Source: JAFEDN01 sp963832945
GTDB lineage: Bacteria > Pseudomonadota > Gammaproteobacteria > Coxiellales > Coxiellaceae
DNA: 64,000 nucleotides
NCBI GenBank assembly: GCA_963832945.1
Contig: CAWHVV010000018.1
Coordinates: 1 to 64,000, forward strand
Direction of reading: 5' to 3'
Positions 49,201 to 58,142 of this stretch are shown in pieces. Every line of letters starts with the position of its first letter. The first letter of the stretch is position 1. The notes below the pieces were generated by a model. It was not told the DNA's origin and made no database searches. It saw only the letters and a list, made by a program, of their open reading frames with translations. A program made the position numbers and the translations under genes.

Positions 49201-51245
49201 CCTTGCAGTTCAGAATGACGCTGGACCCAATCGCTGATCTCTTTCACCTCCGGTGGCTGTTTACCATTCCATAACATTAATCCAATATCGCTATTTTTCA
49301 GGTCATTAACGGCAGGGGACTGCGGGTTAAACCCAGTGTCGGAGAGGGGCGCGCTCTTATTAACGGTTAATAGTCTATATTTTGCCGGAATGCCGCATAA
49401 TCGCGCCATATGGTCGATGTATTGCGGATGGGTTAATAAGATTTCCGGGGTTTTTTCGTCCGGCAGCATGGCGCCTAAACACTGTAAGGCGGTGGTTAAG
49501 GCTTTATATTGTGTGTCTCGAAAAGTGGCCTGTACTTGATTGCGGGCATAAACGCTTATCGTGGGAGTATCCGATGGGCTAAAATATAAGACGAGCGGGG
49601 TTTCCGGTTCAGAGGCGATAGGGCTTTTTTTAGTCGGATCATCGATTTTGATAGAACGTTCTTTAGTTTCTTCATTTGTTTCTGCGCTAGAGGTTATTTC
49701 CTGGGGCTGTCTTCTGGGTGGTTCGCCATAAATCAGCACTATTTTTGAATAAGGATAGGTCATCAATAAATGGCAGGTCGTATCACTGTTTTTTTTGACG
49801 GGTGCAAAGTAGTGAACGGGTTGCAATTGATGGCGGCTCATCTGCTGCCAGATGATGAAAGTATGGAATTTTGACAGCGCTAAAATATCCACCAGTGAAG
49901 CGGTGGCCATAGGATCACCCTTTGCGTTGTTCTCGGTTAGCAGGTTGAGCTGCATTGCGCCTAAGGCATCATTGGCTAATAGAGTAGTTGTCGCGCTGGA
50001 GAACAGGGAGTTTTTTAATTCTGTCGGTGATGAAGGGGGGGAATCTTTAGGTTCCTTTAGTGGGAGTGCTGATTGATCGCCGGTCTCTATTTTCAGAGGA
50101 CGCTTCTGTTCCGTGTTTGCTCCTCCCGCCGCCAATTGCTCTATACGCGAGGCGAAGTAACCGTGGCGACGCATGATCTCGCCTTTTAGCCGGGCTAAAG
50201 TTTTTGGTGATTGCAGCAGTCGTTTTCGGGTCCAGGAGGGAGGAATGGAGGCGTCATCCAGGCGATGGGGTTTCTCAGGGTTGTGGAGATTGTAGAGATA
50301 CCATCCATCACTGCCCACAAATTTATAAATCACTGCTGAAGTATGGGTGGGATCTTGATGGAAACGGGTGATGGCGTCCTGGAGCGCCTTTTGATCATCT
50401 GATGATTGTTTTAATTCCAAAACATCAAGATTCAGACCTAAACGATAGCCCAGATAACTGGATTGCACTCCAGGGGATACCAGGAGTTCATCCAGTTTCT
50501 GTCTGGCCAATTGTATCTGGCGCCAACCGCGCATAAATTTCTGATAATCAGTTTGTTGACCAAGATCTTTATCAAGTTTGCCTCTCTGCAAATGAATAAA
50601 TATGAGGCCAATTAAAGAGGTGAGCTGTTCAGCATTAAGTTGATGGATGGAGTGCCTGGTTTGTTCCAAAAAAACCAGGATTTTATTCCTTGTATTTCGA
50701 AAGATTATGGGTATTTTTTCATCATCTGCTTCCTGGTAGACAGGTTGTCCTTGGAGCTTGATTAGAATATCACGCAATGTCAGATCAAATTTTTGCTGGG
50801 CGTTGTCTATCTGTTGTTGTAATAAGTTTAATTCTCGATAAATTTTTTCATTGAATGGCGGCAGTGTACTTTGCTGATAGTGATGACGAATTTCATCGGC
50901 AATAATATCAGCAGTCAATTGTTCTTTGCTATGACGATTTTCCAGAATTTCACGTGCGTTATTTGGCGCCTGATATCCTCCAGGTGATTGTTTGAGCCTT
51001 AAAATATCTTCGGATTGCACATCCATGGCGTTAGCCAGGGATTGCAGTTCGCCAGGCGTCGCAAAGTGATAGGTTATATCATGAGCAATGCCGCTGAATT
51101 CTGTTTTTTTAGAATCGGATAGAAGATATTTATTTTCTTTTGTGAGATCGTTGCTGCTTTCTTTTTTGGGTTCAGTTTCTGCCTCTTCCAGATTATCCAA
51201 CAAAAGGTTATCTGTAGGGGGAGAATCAGAAATTATATTTCTCAT
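46281..51245 (-). CDS. Giant protein with ankyrin-like repeats and C-terminal coiled coil, candidate effector
   Basis: 1654 residues. Ankyrin-like units lie near 1120-1180 (TGNTLLHYALLFDQYY; ISVLNAEGQNPLEFSSLA). A long coiled coil covers about 1470-1585 (LLKQQLVDSEKRHQEEIEKL and following heptads), and a Ser/Pro/Thr-rich tail ends the protein. The first 700 residues contain repeated alpha/beta-looking segments (AVIYKFVGSDGWYLYNLHN; LLIVILYGEQVAVYGRNAEG) that I cannot assign. Lys-rich GC-poor patches sit beside GC-richer coding, so composition is mixed. It starts divergently from the ABC transporter of the RiPP-like cluster. Confidence 0.75.
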   Translation of the reverse strand: MRNIISDSPPTDNLLLDNLEEAETEPKKESSNDLTKENKYLLSDSKKTEFSGIAHDITYHFATPGELQSLANAMDVQSEDILRLKQSPGGYQAPNNAREILENRHSKEQLTADIIADEIRHHYQQSTLPPFNEKIYRELNLLQQQIDNAQQKFDLTLRDILIKLQGQPVYQEADDEKIPIIFRNTRNKILVFLEQTRHSIHQLNAEQLTSLIGLIFIHLQRGKLDKDLGQQTDYQKFMRGWRQIQLARQKLDELLVSPGVQSSYLGYRLGLNLDVLELKQSSDDQKALQDAITRFHQDPTHTSAVIYKFVGSDGWYLYNLHNPEKPHRLDDASIPPSWTRKRLLQSPKTLARLKGEIMRRHGYFASRIEQLAAGGANTEQKRPLKIETGDQSALPLKEPKDSPPSSPTELKNSLFSSATTTLLANDALGAMQLNLLTENNAKGDPMATASLVDILALSKFHTFIIWQQMSRHQLQPVHYFAPVKKNSDTTCHLLMTYPYSKIVLIYGEPPRRQPQEITSSAETNEETKERSIKIDDPTKKSPIASEPETPLVLYFSPSDTPTISVYARNQVQATFRDTQYKALTTALQCLGAMLPDEKTPEILLTHPQYIDHMARLCGIPAKYRLLTVNKSAPLSDTGFNPQSPAVNDLKNSDIGLMLWNGKQPPEVKEISDWVQRHSELQGLLIVILYGEQVAVYGRNAEGNWQLTQEFNPQNFSRLTLSIPSDTQVSLTHKVILSKQVPTEIYAAISEKKAHVPLRGMVEVYNVADSLAQHKRRRWQEYYFFLTVHAMHRTIEDERFLPWLEGLLGPNLQRYFNYALGKRGKRILSVLVQYEKHIIDDLVQIIEQIKMEVENNILEYAHSQEHDSEFSSDSRLDHKDNKHKTPNKAHKDLDWKSVKEAKLKAAYRTWQAQDPRLLDAAFIHICQNIHDSLIHRIKTGYEDELRRQEAQYVQALINKQYQGCDLGLTEHFITPVTRQKMQLLLRLAENLLQRPCFTTFKQDWNWSKLIADISRLRYSGRRAQNANGSYFRLGDLLDEVNISRPITSTHNRHLTPLKMCEDFEQDLVLWLCKYLPADPDLQSLLGDVSSKNPFALESWAKDLVRTILASGLDQCAFREVTDPYTGNTLLHYALLFDQYYRQRSREFEFKIVESLFARDACISVLNAEGQNPLEFSSLATDLGVYRDKRLLRDYEMLTMAFKQLPVFSELSYTFITIFYNFLNHSKTELAKKMVFKIIKTGKAHRLGLLVNFLMRYFTALLGQNDSTLEDALNILLKSAQDWPSGMFGLRHGARSSLHTQIQSVETLIKGPRPQTEIIDTVLLCSRNQIKQLEQEPLPLWSRPHTIYLYHSVRDRRARPWARWIDNGGHWHLVKLNTTDYEGVKLPPFPLEGAPDPKELPTQVLRLRLLKAITRACGCSIRQPQEPKLQLFHSDVPALEHKATLSALNFNPLVRLSEEVDELEEAETPISPSPEVALLKQQLVDSEKRHQEEIEKLKNEKQAVEQQLIDQRNTYDAKVKDMENKLTVQKTELELKREQAAAEQSKLRDEIEEIKNQQEESIKKLKAELMADFTQLFNQFKAEKQFFSPSTPSPDHKQSSQEGQPKSSGSGPRLMEPPRSPSPHPGSNSAGNTSTASSTSSSATTPQVETSEQGPS

Positions 51246-51314
51246 AAAATTCCTTTTAAAATGACTTCCATCGATAAGAATTAAGAATTATATCAGTAAA
51301 TCAAAGACACTTTC

Positions 51315-51339
51315 AATTAGCGTCAGATATAAATATAAT
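51315..51339 (+). promoter_or_regulatory. Possible promoter of the RiPP-like cluster
   Basis: A perfect TATAAT (51334-51339) lies 27 bp before the ABC transporter start, with a weak TTCAAT-like -35 box about 16 bp upstream. The 120-bp region separates two divergent genes, so both promoters must lie here. By eye only. Confidence 0.35.
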
Positions 51340-51365
51340 GACCTCTCATTATTTGGAGAAATGAA

Positions 51366-53363
51366 ATGAGTAGAAAAACTTCCAAATGTCAAACATTTTG
51401 GAACTCGATGTTTCCCACGGCAATATCAGGTCATCCGTTAGTACAAAACATGCAGCAATCGCGTTGCTCTAAATGGACGCGCAGTGTATTTAAGCTATCT
51501 TTATTGCCATTTAGTAAACTTTTGGATGTCTTTTCTCCTCTCATTTTAAAGCAAATTATGAATGTGCTGGCTGACCCTGATGAACAAACCACAGGGACCG
51601 TATTAGGAATGGAGTTTGGTTACCAGGATTTATTTTTTTGGTACGCAGGTACCTGGCTGGGGAATCAGGTATTGACAGTATGTGTGCAATATCTGATTGA
51701 AAGTGATGGCGTTTTGTCTTCCCGTATGCGTTTGGTAGAATATATTGAAGTCCATAATGGCCTGGATTTGATTCAGGTTGACCAGCCCGTAGGAGCTTAT
51801 TTGGATGAAATAAAAGGACTTGATAAAGCGATACGAGACGGGAGTAGATCTTTTTTTGATCTTTATTCTTATCTTTGTGAATTCATTATTATTCTTGTGC
51901 TCTATCATGAATTTTATGGTGAACATTTTGCGAAAACCCTAATAACCGTTCCTTTTGTTTATACTGCTACAGCAGTGGTTGATATTTTTCTTAATTTTAA
52001 ATTTTCACTTCCCTTTAAGCAATCTGCCAAAAAATTTATGTCCGTGGCGGAAGAAATATTGAATAATTATAAAACGATTCATTTATATAATGCCCGGGAG
52101 GCAGAAGCAAGAATATACGATAACGCCATGCGGGATGTGGAAGAAAAATACAGAATAAAAGGGAGAATTTTAAGTATTTTTTCAATTCTTCAAAAATCAA
52201 TTTTAGGGCTAGGATTATACAGTATGGCTGATAACTTGGGTAAATCAATCGTTGATCCATCCAGTCCTTATAAAGTAGGTGATTTTGTCGTTGTTACTGC
52301 CCTTTATTTGAAATTCGTTATGCCTCTAACCAAATTGGGTGATACGCTTCGCGAATTGGTTGCGCATAATGCCTATATCGATGCTTTTGTAAAAAAATAT
52401 AATGCCAGGCCCACTCATGAAGTGAAACGATCATTGGTGCACGAGTATAGTACTATTTTTGAAAATACACATAATATAAAATTTAAACATGTCAATTTTT
52501 CTTATCCCGAAAACGATGAAAGATCCGCTCCTGCGCTCCCTTTACTCATGAGATGCTGTATCGATTCAGGCGCTGATGAGAGCAGAACGGAATTATTAAG
52601 TGATAATAATTCCAGGTTTGCCCTTCAGGATATTCATTTTGAAATAAAATCTGGTGAGGTTACTGCTTTGGTTGGCCCCAATGGAAGTGGTAAATCGACA
52701 ATAGTCGATCTTCTCTATCGCTTTTATGATTTGCCAAATATAAACACCATCCCTCCAAGCGGAGTCATTGAAATAGATAATATTGATATAAGAAACATAA
52801 AGTTCGATGATATTCGTAGACAAATCGGGATTGCCTCGATGTATTCGCATATATTTAAATTCAGAACAATCAGGGAAAATATATTTTACGGGCGTTCTGA
52901 TAATCGAACTGTAGAAACTATACTTGATGATCTTCGGCTTTCCGAGTTATCTATCAGCGAGCTTGAACCTGAACAGAAGCAGGGTATTTCTTCAGGCCAG
53001 GGACAACAAATTAGATTGCTTCGTGCTTTGTTAAAAAGACCCTCTATCTATATTTTTGATGAACCGACCGCCAATTTAGATGAAGAAAGTCGAGAACTGG
53101 TGAGACAAAAAATCTATTCTTTAAGGGATCCCGGCAACATTGTCATATTGATATCCCATGACATCAGCGATATTAAAGAGGCTGAACATGTTGTAAAATT
53201 AGATAAAGGAAGAATAGTTGAAGATAATAAACCTCCCGTTGAAATTGATCAACCTGTTTCGCAAAATCCGGTAATTTTAATACCGAGACCCAGAACGCCT
53301 ACAACATCGGATCAGCGTGGTCAAGAGCTGAATTTTGCCAGGCCTTTCTTTCATGTAGAATAA
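51366..53363 (+). CDS. ABC transporter, fused permease and ATPase, probable peptide exporter
   Basis: 665 residues. About six membrane helices in the first 350 residues lead into a nucleotide-binding domain with Walker A GPNGSGKST (about 440), an unusual signature ISSGQGQQIRL in place of LSGGQ, Walker B IYIFDEPTANLD and the switch His in ILISHD. No C39 peptidase domain precedes the permease, so leader removal, if needed, must come from elsewhere. The last ~45 residues are disordered and Pro-rich. First gene of the cluster on this strand; MATE-like gene follows after 14 bp. Confidence 0.88.
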   Translation: MSRKTSKCQTFWNSMFPTAISGHPLVQNMQQSRCSKWTRSVFKLSLLPFSKLLDVFSPLILKQIMNVLADPDEQTTGTVLGMEFGYQDLFFWYAGTWLGNQVLTVCVQYLIESDGVLSSRMRLVEYIEVHNGLDLIQVDQPVGAYLDEIKGLDKAIRDGSRSFFDLYSYLCEFIIILVLYHEFYGEHFAKTLITVPFVYTATAVVDIFLNFKFSLPFKQSAKKFMSVAEEILNNYKTIHLYNAREAEARIYDNAMRDVEEKYRIKGRILSIFSILQKSILGLGLYSMADNLGKSIVDPSSPYKVGDFVVVTALYLKFVMPLTKLGDTLRELVAHNAYIDAFVKKYNARPTHEVKRSLVHEYSTIFENTHNIKFKHVNFSYPENDERSAPALPLLMRCCIDSGADESRTELLSDNNSRFALQDIHFEIKSGEVTALVGPNGSGKSTIVDLLYRFYDLPNINTIPPSGVIEIDNIDIRNIKFDDIRRQIGIASMYSHIFKFRTIRENIFYGRSDNRTVETILDDLRLSELSISELEPEQKQGISSGQGQQIRLLRALLKRPSIYIFDEPTANLDEESRELVRQKIYSLRDPGNIVILISHDISDIKEAEHVVKLDKGRIVEDNKPPVEIDQPVSQNPVILIPRPRTPTTSDQRGQELNFARPFFHVE

Positions 53364-53377
53364 ACAAAGGAGAGTTT

Positions 53378-54955
53378 ATGAGGATGGTTGAAATATCACC
53401 TGAACCTACCGCCGTTCAGTTATTTTCGGAAACCTGCAAAATTAGTAGCGGCGCTCTGTTCGTTTATAGTTTAGAGATACTGACAGGATTTTTACAAAAT
53501 AAAATGTTAAGTTCCTCGTCCTTATCGGCTATGGCTATCATAAATAGCTATCTCAGTTTTTTAATGGCGTTCAGAAGCATGATTAGCATTACGGACAATC
53601 TTGTTGCCACTAAAAATGGTGAAAATTTAATAAAATCCAAATATGAAATGGGTCGAATATTGCGGAAAGCCTGGATAACGTGTGGTATGCTCAGTATACC
53701 CATGATGACGTTATCAGGTTTTGTACCGTATCTGTTTAATCAAACGAATTTAATTGATGAAAGTGATTATGAACGCATCAAAGAATATATATTTCCTTAT
53801 TTATTTGCTTTTCCTGCGCTATTAACCATCGAGCCTGATATATCGTTTTTATTGACGATTCAGAAACAGGGTTCCATCATGAAGATGATTATATTGCCGG
53901 AAACTTTAAAAGTTGTTTTCAGTTATCTTCTGATTCATGGTAATTTAAATTATTCTCCCGGTGAAATGGCGAGTATTGCCTGTGCAAATTTACTGGCCAC
54001 CTGGATTGGCTGTTTTATGTTGAAAATGTATTTATATTTCAAATTTCAAAAAGAATATTTATTCTATTCTTGTGACACAAAAAATGAAAATAAATATATC
54101 AAAGACATTTTTCGATTAGGAACCCCTTTTTACTTTGAAGTATTATTCTCAAATGGAATTAATTTAGGATTAGTATTTATTATTAGAGCTTTGGGTAAAA
54201 TTGATTTATCGTTATATCATGTCATGAACCAGTGGCTATCGCTTTATTCACCTCTTATTAAAAGTTTTATCAGAGGGACCAAAATTAAAATTTCGGAATC
54301 AGCAGGCGCCCAAAATTTAATACTTTTAAAAAGATATGCTAAAAATAGTTTTTGGGTAACCTCAAGCTTATTTTGTGTGCCCTTGGTATTATTTGTCACT
54401 ATTCCTAAAAAATTGGCAACTGTGTTTCTGGATGAGAACGATTTAAATTCTCTGCCTGCCAATCTCCCTGCAATTTTTACTACCGCGTTATTAGGTAATT
54501 TTTTTCTTGCTCAAACCGATTTATTAATTGCTAATCTGTCAGGTCTGCTGAAAACGAAAGTACCCGCTACAATTACCATTTTGACTTCTTTGTTAACAAA
54601 TTTACCTATCGCTTATCTGTTAACACAGGTGGCTGATGGTGGATTGTTAGGAGTAAATGCGAGTTTCATGATTACTTATGGTATAAATACCTTATTATTA
54701 GCCAAATATTGGTTAAGCCAGACTAAAGAATTACCTGTTGCTTCAGTTCAGGGGGCAACACCCCAACAAAATGAATATACGCCAATACCTGATTATTCAA
54801 CAAGTAATGAAAAAACACTGCCATCGGTTTCTTTTAGTAGTTTTTTCCATGCTGACCCGCTGCCATCATCTCCCTCTCTACCTGCTTTTCCCGCAACCCG
54901 AAAAAATATTGTAGAGAGGGGCTTGGAAAAAGTGAGTCATTGCATCATACTTTAG
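53378..54955 (+). CDS. MATE-like multidrug/metabolite transporter
   Basis: 525 residues with about twelve hydrophobic segments in two halves and a MATE-like layout (LSAMAIINSYLSFLMAFRSM in the first helix pair, related pattern after residue 240). A hydrophilic tail of ~60 residues follows. An AAAGGAG site precedes the ATG. MATE exporters are proton- or sodium-coupled. Next to the ABC exporter it most likely takes part in export of, or self-protection against, the cluster product, which is inference. Confidence 0.8.
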   Translation: MRMVEISPEPTAVQLFSETCKISSGALFVYSLEILTGFLQNKMLSSSSLSAMAIINSYLSFLMAFRSMISITDNLVATKNGENLIKSKYEMGRILRKAWITCGMLSIPMMTLSGFVPYLFNQTNLIDESDYERIKEYIFPYLFAFPALLTIEPDISFLLTIQKQGSIMKMIILPETLKVVFSYLLIHGNLNYSPGEMASIACANLLATWIGCFMLKMYLYFKFQKEYLFYSCDTKNENKYIKDIFRLGTPFYFEVLFSNGINLGLVFIIRALGKIDLSLYHVMNQWLSLYSPLIKSFIRGTKIKISESAGAQNLILLKRYAKNSFWVTSSLFCVPLVLFVTIPKKLATVFLDENDLNSLPANLPAIFTTALLGNFFLAQTDLLIANLSGLLKTKVPATITILTSLLTNLPIAYLLTQVADGGLLGVNASFMITYGINTLLLAKYWLSQTKELPVASVQGATPQQNEYTPIPDYSTSNEKTLPSVSFSSFFHADPLPSSPSLPAFPATRKNIVERGLEKVSHCIIL

Positions 54956-54990
54956 CCAGTTAATTTATAATATCAAATAGTTAAAATTCA

Positions 54991-55008
54991 GCGGGAATTG
55001 CTGAAAGA
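54991..55008 (+). repeat. 18-bp repeat block shared with 20849-20866
   Basis: GCGGGAATTGCTGAAAGA occurs exactly here and in the hairpin element near tRNA-Pro. Here only the left half is present, so it is probably a decayed copy of that intergenic repeat. It lies in the 118-bp gap before the 52-codon peptide gene. Confidence 0.5.
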
Positions 55009-55073
55009 AAGTATTGATTTTTGAAAAAAAACATGGTAGTTTGAAAAAATAGCTTTGACATTGTAGGAGTTGC

Positions 55074-55232
55074 ATGTTTATTGGAAGATATCTTCTGGAA
55101 AATCTGGTCCACTTAGAGAAACTCATCAGTGAAGAAGACATTGACTTTTCTCTAAGCGCGATTAGTAATGTAGAAATTTCAAAAGAAAAAGTATCAACAT
55201 TTTCTTTTACAATTAATGAATTTTTAGATTGA
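55074..55232 (+). CDS. 52-aa peptide upstream of the LanM-like gene, candidate precursor
   Basis: A 52-residue frame with TAGGAG five bases ahead of its ATG. It begins MFIGRYLLENLVHLEKLISE and is acidic and helical in the first half. The second half is Ser/Thr-rich (ISKEKVSTFSFTINEFLD) and has no cysteine. It ends 45 bp before the LanM-like gene. Position and the leader-then-Ser/Thr layout suit a substrate for phosphorylation or dehydration without ring closure, which fits the degenerate cyclase of the neighbour. An accessory peptide is also possible. Confidence 0.6.
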   Translation: MFIGRYLLENLVHLEKLISEEDIDFSLSAISNVEISKEKVSTFSFTINEFLD

Positions 55233-55277
55233 AAGAAGCTTGATCTGATATATTTTCTTAAATTTAGAGGTAACAAA

Positions 55278-58142
55278 ATGGATTTGTTGCTGATATTAAC
55301 CGGGAAATCACCAGCCATTTGTAGATGGCAGGCTCTATTTGAATCCTGTTTCAAGTTTCGACATTTTGCTTCTTTTGTAAATATTTATGAGTACGTCTAT
55401 TTAGAAATTTTTTCTAAAATAAAAAATAATAACAGTCGCTTGCAAATAGAGGAGGATCATTTTAAAAAAATCATTTTCCAGCATCTTGGTAATATTTTAG
55501 AACAAATATTAGGTAGGATACTGATTTTTGAATTCCATTTATTCAGACGAAAAGGATTACTGGATAATCCTGGCAACCAGACTCGATTCACAAATTTTAT
55601 CAATTTGATAGCTCAGGAAAACTTTATCATCGGTTTTTTCAATACTTACCCAGTAGCTGGAGCAAAGTTAACCGATAAGATTTCGCAATTATTGACTTAT
55701 TTCACGACTCTTCTTCAGTACTTACAAAGCGATTTTGCGACAATCGTAACGACAATATTTTCGATAAATAATCAATCTTACGTATTAAGTGATATTATTT
55801 TCGTTGGCGACATGCACAATGGAAAATGCGTGTCGAAACTAAAATTTATCGCTGATGGAAAAAAATATTCTGTTATTTATAAACCACATAATATTCAAAC
55901 AGACATTGCCTTTACAAAATTAATAGATTGGGTCAATTCGGAGATGTCTTACTGCTTTAAATATCCTAAATACTTGTCAATGCAGGATCACGGTTGGGTA
56001 GAATATATAAAATACTCTTCGTGTAAAAATGCTACCCAAATAGCCGACTATTATTATCGTTTTGGAGGGCTATTATTTTTAATGCACTGCTTGCATGCTA
56101 CCGACGTTAATTGGTCAAATTTGATAGCCTGTGGAGAATACCCTGTAATCATTGATTTAGAGTGCTTGCTGACACCTGTCTATACCTTAAATAAGGATTT
56201 GAAGTTTCAGGATAGTAAAAATCTTGTCATATATACCGCTATGCTGCCTCATCAGCGTATGGTTGAAGAAAGACAACGAGGTGTGGATAAAAGCGCTTAT
56301 GGAGCAATGCCTAAACAACTTCATCCCTATCGCCGTCTTAAATTAATTCATCCCGGAAAAGACACGATACGTTATAAAAGATTAAAGAGAACTACCAACG
56401 GCTTCAATATTCCTAAACTCAATGGCAATTTAGTTGATCCAGCGCTTTATTCAGCTAATTTAATTCAAGGATTTGCAGATTTATATGCCTTTTTTATTAA
56501 AAAGAAAGAATTTTTATTAAGTGATTTGTCACCATTACGGTTTTTTAATGGATGTGAAACAAGAATAGTCTTTAAAAATACTAGTGAATATAGTCAAATA
56601 TTATATGAGAGTAACCATCCTCAATTATTAGTTTGTCCGGATAAATATAGAAATTATCTTTCGAAAAGCTATCAAATTAATAAATTGACATCAGTGCTTT
56701 TACCATTTGATTTGCCTGTATTAGGTCAGGATTGTATTCCAAAATATGTGACTAACACTGCCGGCAATTTCATCAAAGAAATTTCAGGTGTCGAAATTCC
56801 CGTTTATATTTCTCAGTCTGGCTTAACTCGGGTAAAGAATTATATTTGCTCGGACCTCAATGAAAAAGACAGGTACATACAAATCAATTTAATTAAACAA
56901 ACGCTGAAAGCCTATTTATATAATAGAGGTTCTGAAATCGCGCAACCTCAACAGTTTGCTTTCACTCCAAAAAAGGACGTTCCTAACCTGGTAAAATTTT
57001 CAATAGCTGCCATCGCCAACCATTTAGAGAAATTGGTTATTATCAGCAAAGATGAAATTTATTGGACATCGTTAAATTTGACCACTAATAATATTCTTTT
57101 GCCAGTGAGAACGAACTCATCATTATACAATGGTGTTGCAGGAATTATTCTGACGATGTCATATTTACCTAACCATTTGAAGACAAAAAAAATAAGGCAA
57201 ATGATTGAAATTGGCGCTCGAAAAATTCTTCAAATACTGAATGCGTTTACTGATCAAATTAGTTTACCAATTACTGTTGGTTACAAAGGCGCTATGGGTT
57301 TAGTCTATGTGTTGGTGGCTACGGACTTGCTTCCGCTCTATCAGCCTGAATCCTATCAATTTTTAGTAAATTTTTGGGAAAGCTATAAAAAAATAACTTT
57401 GCAAAATAAACCAAACTCATTAATTAATGGCCTCAGTGGAGATTTAATTCTTTGTTGTGCCATCAGTCATTATTTGAAACCATCTGTTCTGATGGAGATC
57501 ATTGAAAATCTTAAAAATCACCTTATCAATTATTTGCAAAATGAAATCGAAACTAACAATACATCAAAATTCTCAATAGATTCATTGATGGAATCGATAT
57601 GGGCTCTTAGTGTATACGAAAAAACATTTCCCTCCGTTATCGATAATAATTTGGTTAATAGATTCTTTTTATCTTTAGCCAAAAAAATTGATTTACAAAC
57701 TTATTTACTCAATAATTTACCCACGCATCTAAAAATTTTATTAAGCTTTCTTAATATTAAAAATACCATAAGAGATTGGGTTATCGATTTTTTAAATAAA
57801 TTCAACTTATTGGATTATTTTAGAAGCCATATCCATGGTAAAATAAATCTATGTTCTGGATTAAGTAGTTTGCTTGATCAAATTAGTTATCTAAAAAATA
57901 AAAACCTAATCGCTATTAAAAGCCTGGATGAATTATTAGAAAATATAATTCTTAAAATTGGTCAATACGTCAAGGAAATGAAAAAATTTACCAATTTTAC
58001 CATTATGACGCCGGGCTTAATGAGTGGTTGGTCAGGAATTTTGTATCAATTACTGAGATATCAAAATATTAATAATATCCCTTCATTAGTTTTTTGGGAT
58101 TATCCTAAATTAATCAGTTGCCACCGTAGCGAGGAGACCTAG
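55278..58142 (+). CDS. LanM-type lanthipeptide synthetase with degenerate cyclase domain
   Basis: 954 residues. The N-terminal dehydratase (DUF4135) shows GDMHNG (about 177), Lys in IYKPH (202), ATDVNWSNLIACGEYPVIID then LECL (275-295) and RIVFKNT (about 429), corresponding to the kinase and phosphate-elimination residues known from CylM. The usual DLHxEN reads DVNWSN, so His is Asn. The C-terminal LanC-like domain starts at SSLYNGVAGIILTMSYL (614) and ends PGLMSGWSGILYQLLR. Its zinc ligands are missing: no WCxG is found, and CHG/CCG reads LCSG (about 857). I infer Ser/Thr phosphorylation or dehydration rather than standard lanthionine formation. Confidence 0.88.
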   Translation: MDLLLILTGKSPAICRWQALFESCFKFRHFASFVNIYEYVYLEIFSKIKNNNSRLQIEEDHFKKIIFQHLGNILEQILGRILIFEFHLFRRKGLLDNPGNQTRFTNFINLIAQENFIIGFFNTYPVAGAKLTDKISQLLTYFTTLLQYLQSDFATIVTTIFSINNQSYVLSDIIFVGDMHNGKCVSKLKFIADGKKYSVIYKPHNIQTDIAFTKLIDWVNSEMSYCFKYPKYLSMQDHGWVEYIKYSSCKNATQIADYYYRFGGLLFLMHCLHATDVNWSNLIACGEYPVIIDLECLLTPVYTLNKDLKFQDSKNLVIYTAMLPHQRMVEERQRGVDKSAYGAMPKQLHPYRRLKLIHPGKDTIRYKRLKRTTNGFNIPKLNGNLVDPALYSANLIQGFADLYAFFIKKKEFLLSDLSPLRFFNGCETRIVFKNTSEYSQILYESNHPQLLVCPDKYRNYLSKSYQINKLTSVLLPFDLPVLGQDCIPKYVTNTAGNFIKEISGVEIPVYISQSGLTRVKNYICSDLNEKDRYIQINLIKQTLKAYLYNRGSEIAQPQQFAFTPKKDVPNLVKFSIAAIANHLEKLVIISKDEIYWTSLNLTTNNILLPVRTNSSLYNGVAGIILTMSYLPNHLKTKKIRQMIEIGARKILQILNAFTDQISLPITVGYKGAMGLVYVLVATDLLPLYQPESYQFLVNFWESYKKITLQNKPNSLINGLSGDLILCCAISHYLKPSVLMEIIENLKNHLINYLQNEIETNNTSKFSIDSLMESIWALSVYEKTFPSVIDNNLVNRFFLSLAKKIDLQTYLLNNLPTHLKILLSFLNIKNTIRDWVIDFLNKFNLLDYFRSHIHGKINLCSGLSSLLDQISYLKNKNLIAIKSLDELLENIILKIGQYVKEMKKFTNFTIMTPGLMSGWSGILYQLLRYQNINNIPSLVFWDYPKLISCHRSEET

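Noticed and set aside
51366..53363. C39 peptidase-containing bacteriocin exporter
   Set aside because: The N-terminal 100 residues lack the Cys and His motifs of C39 peptidases; the protein is a plain permease-ATPase fusion.
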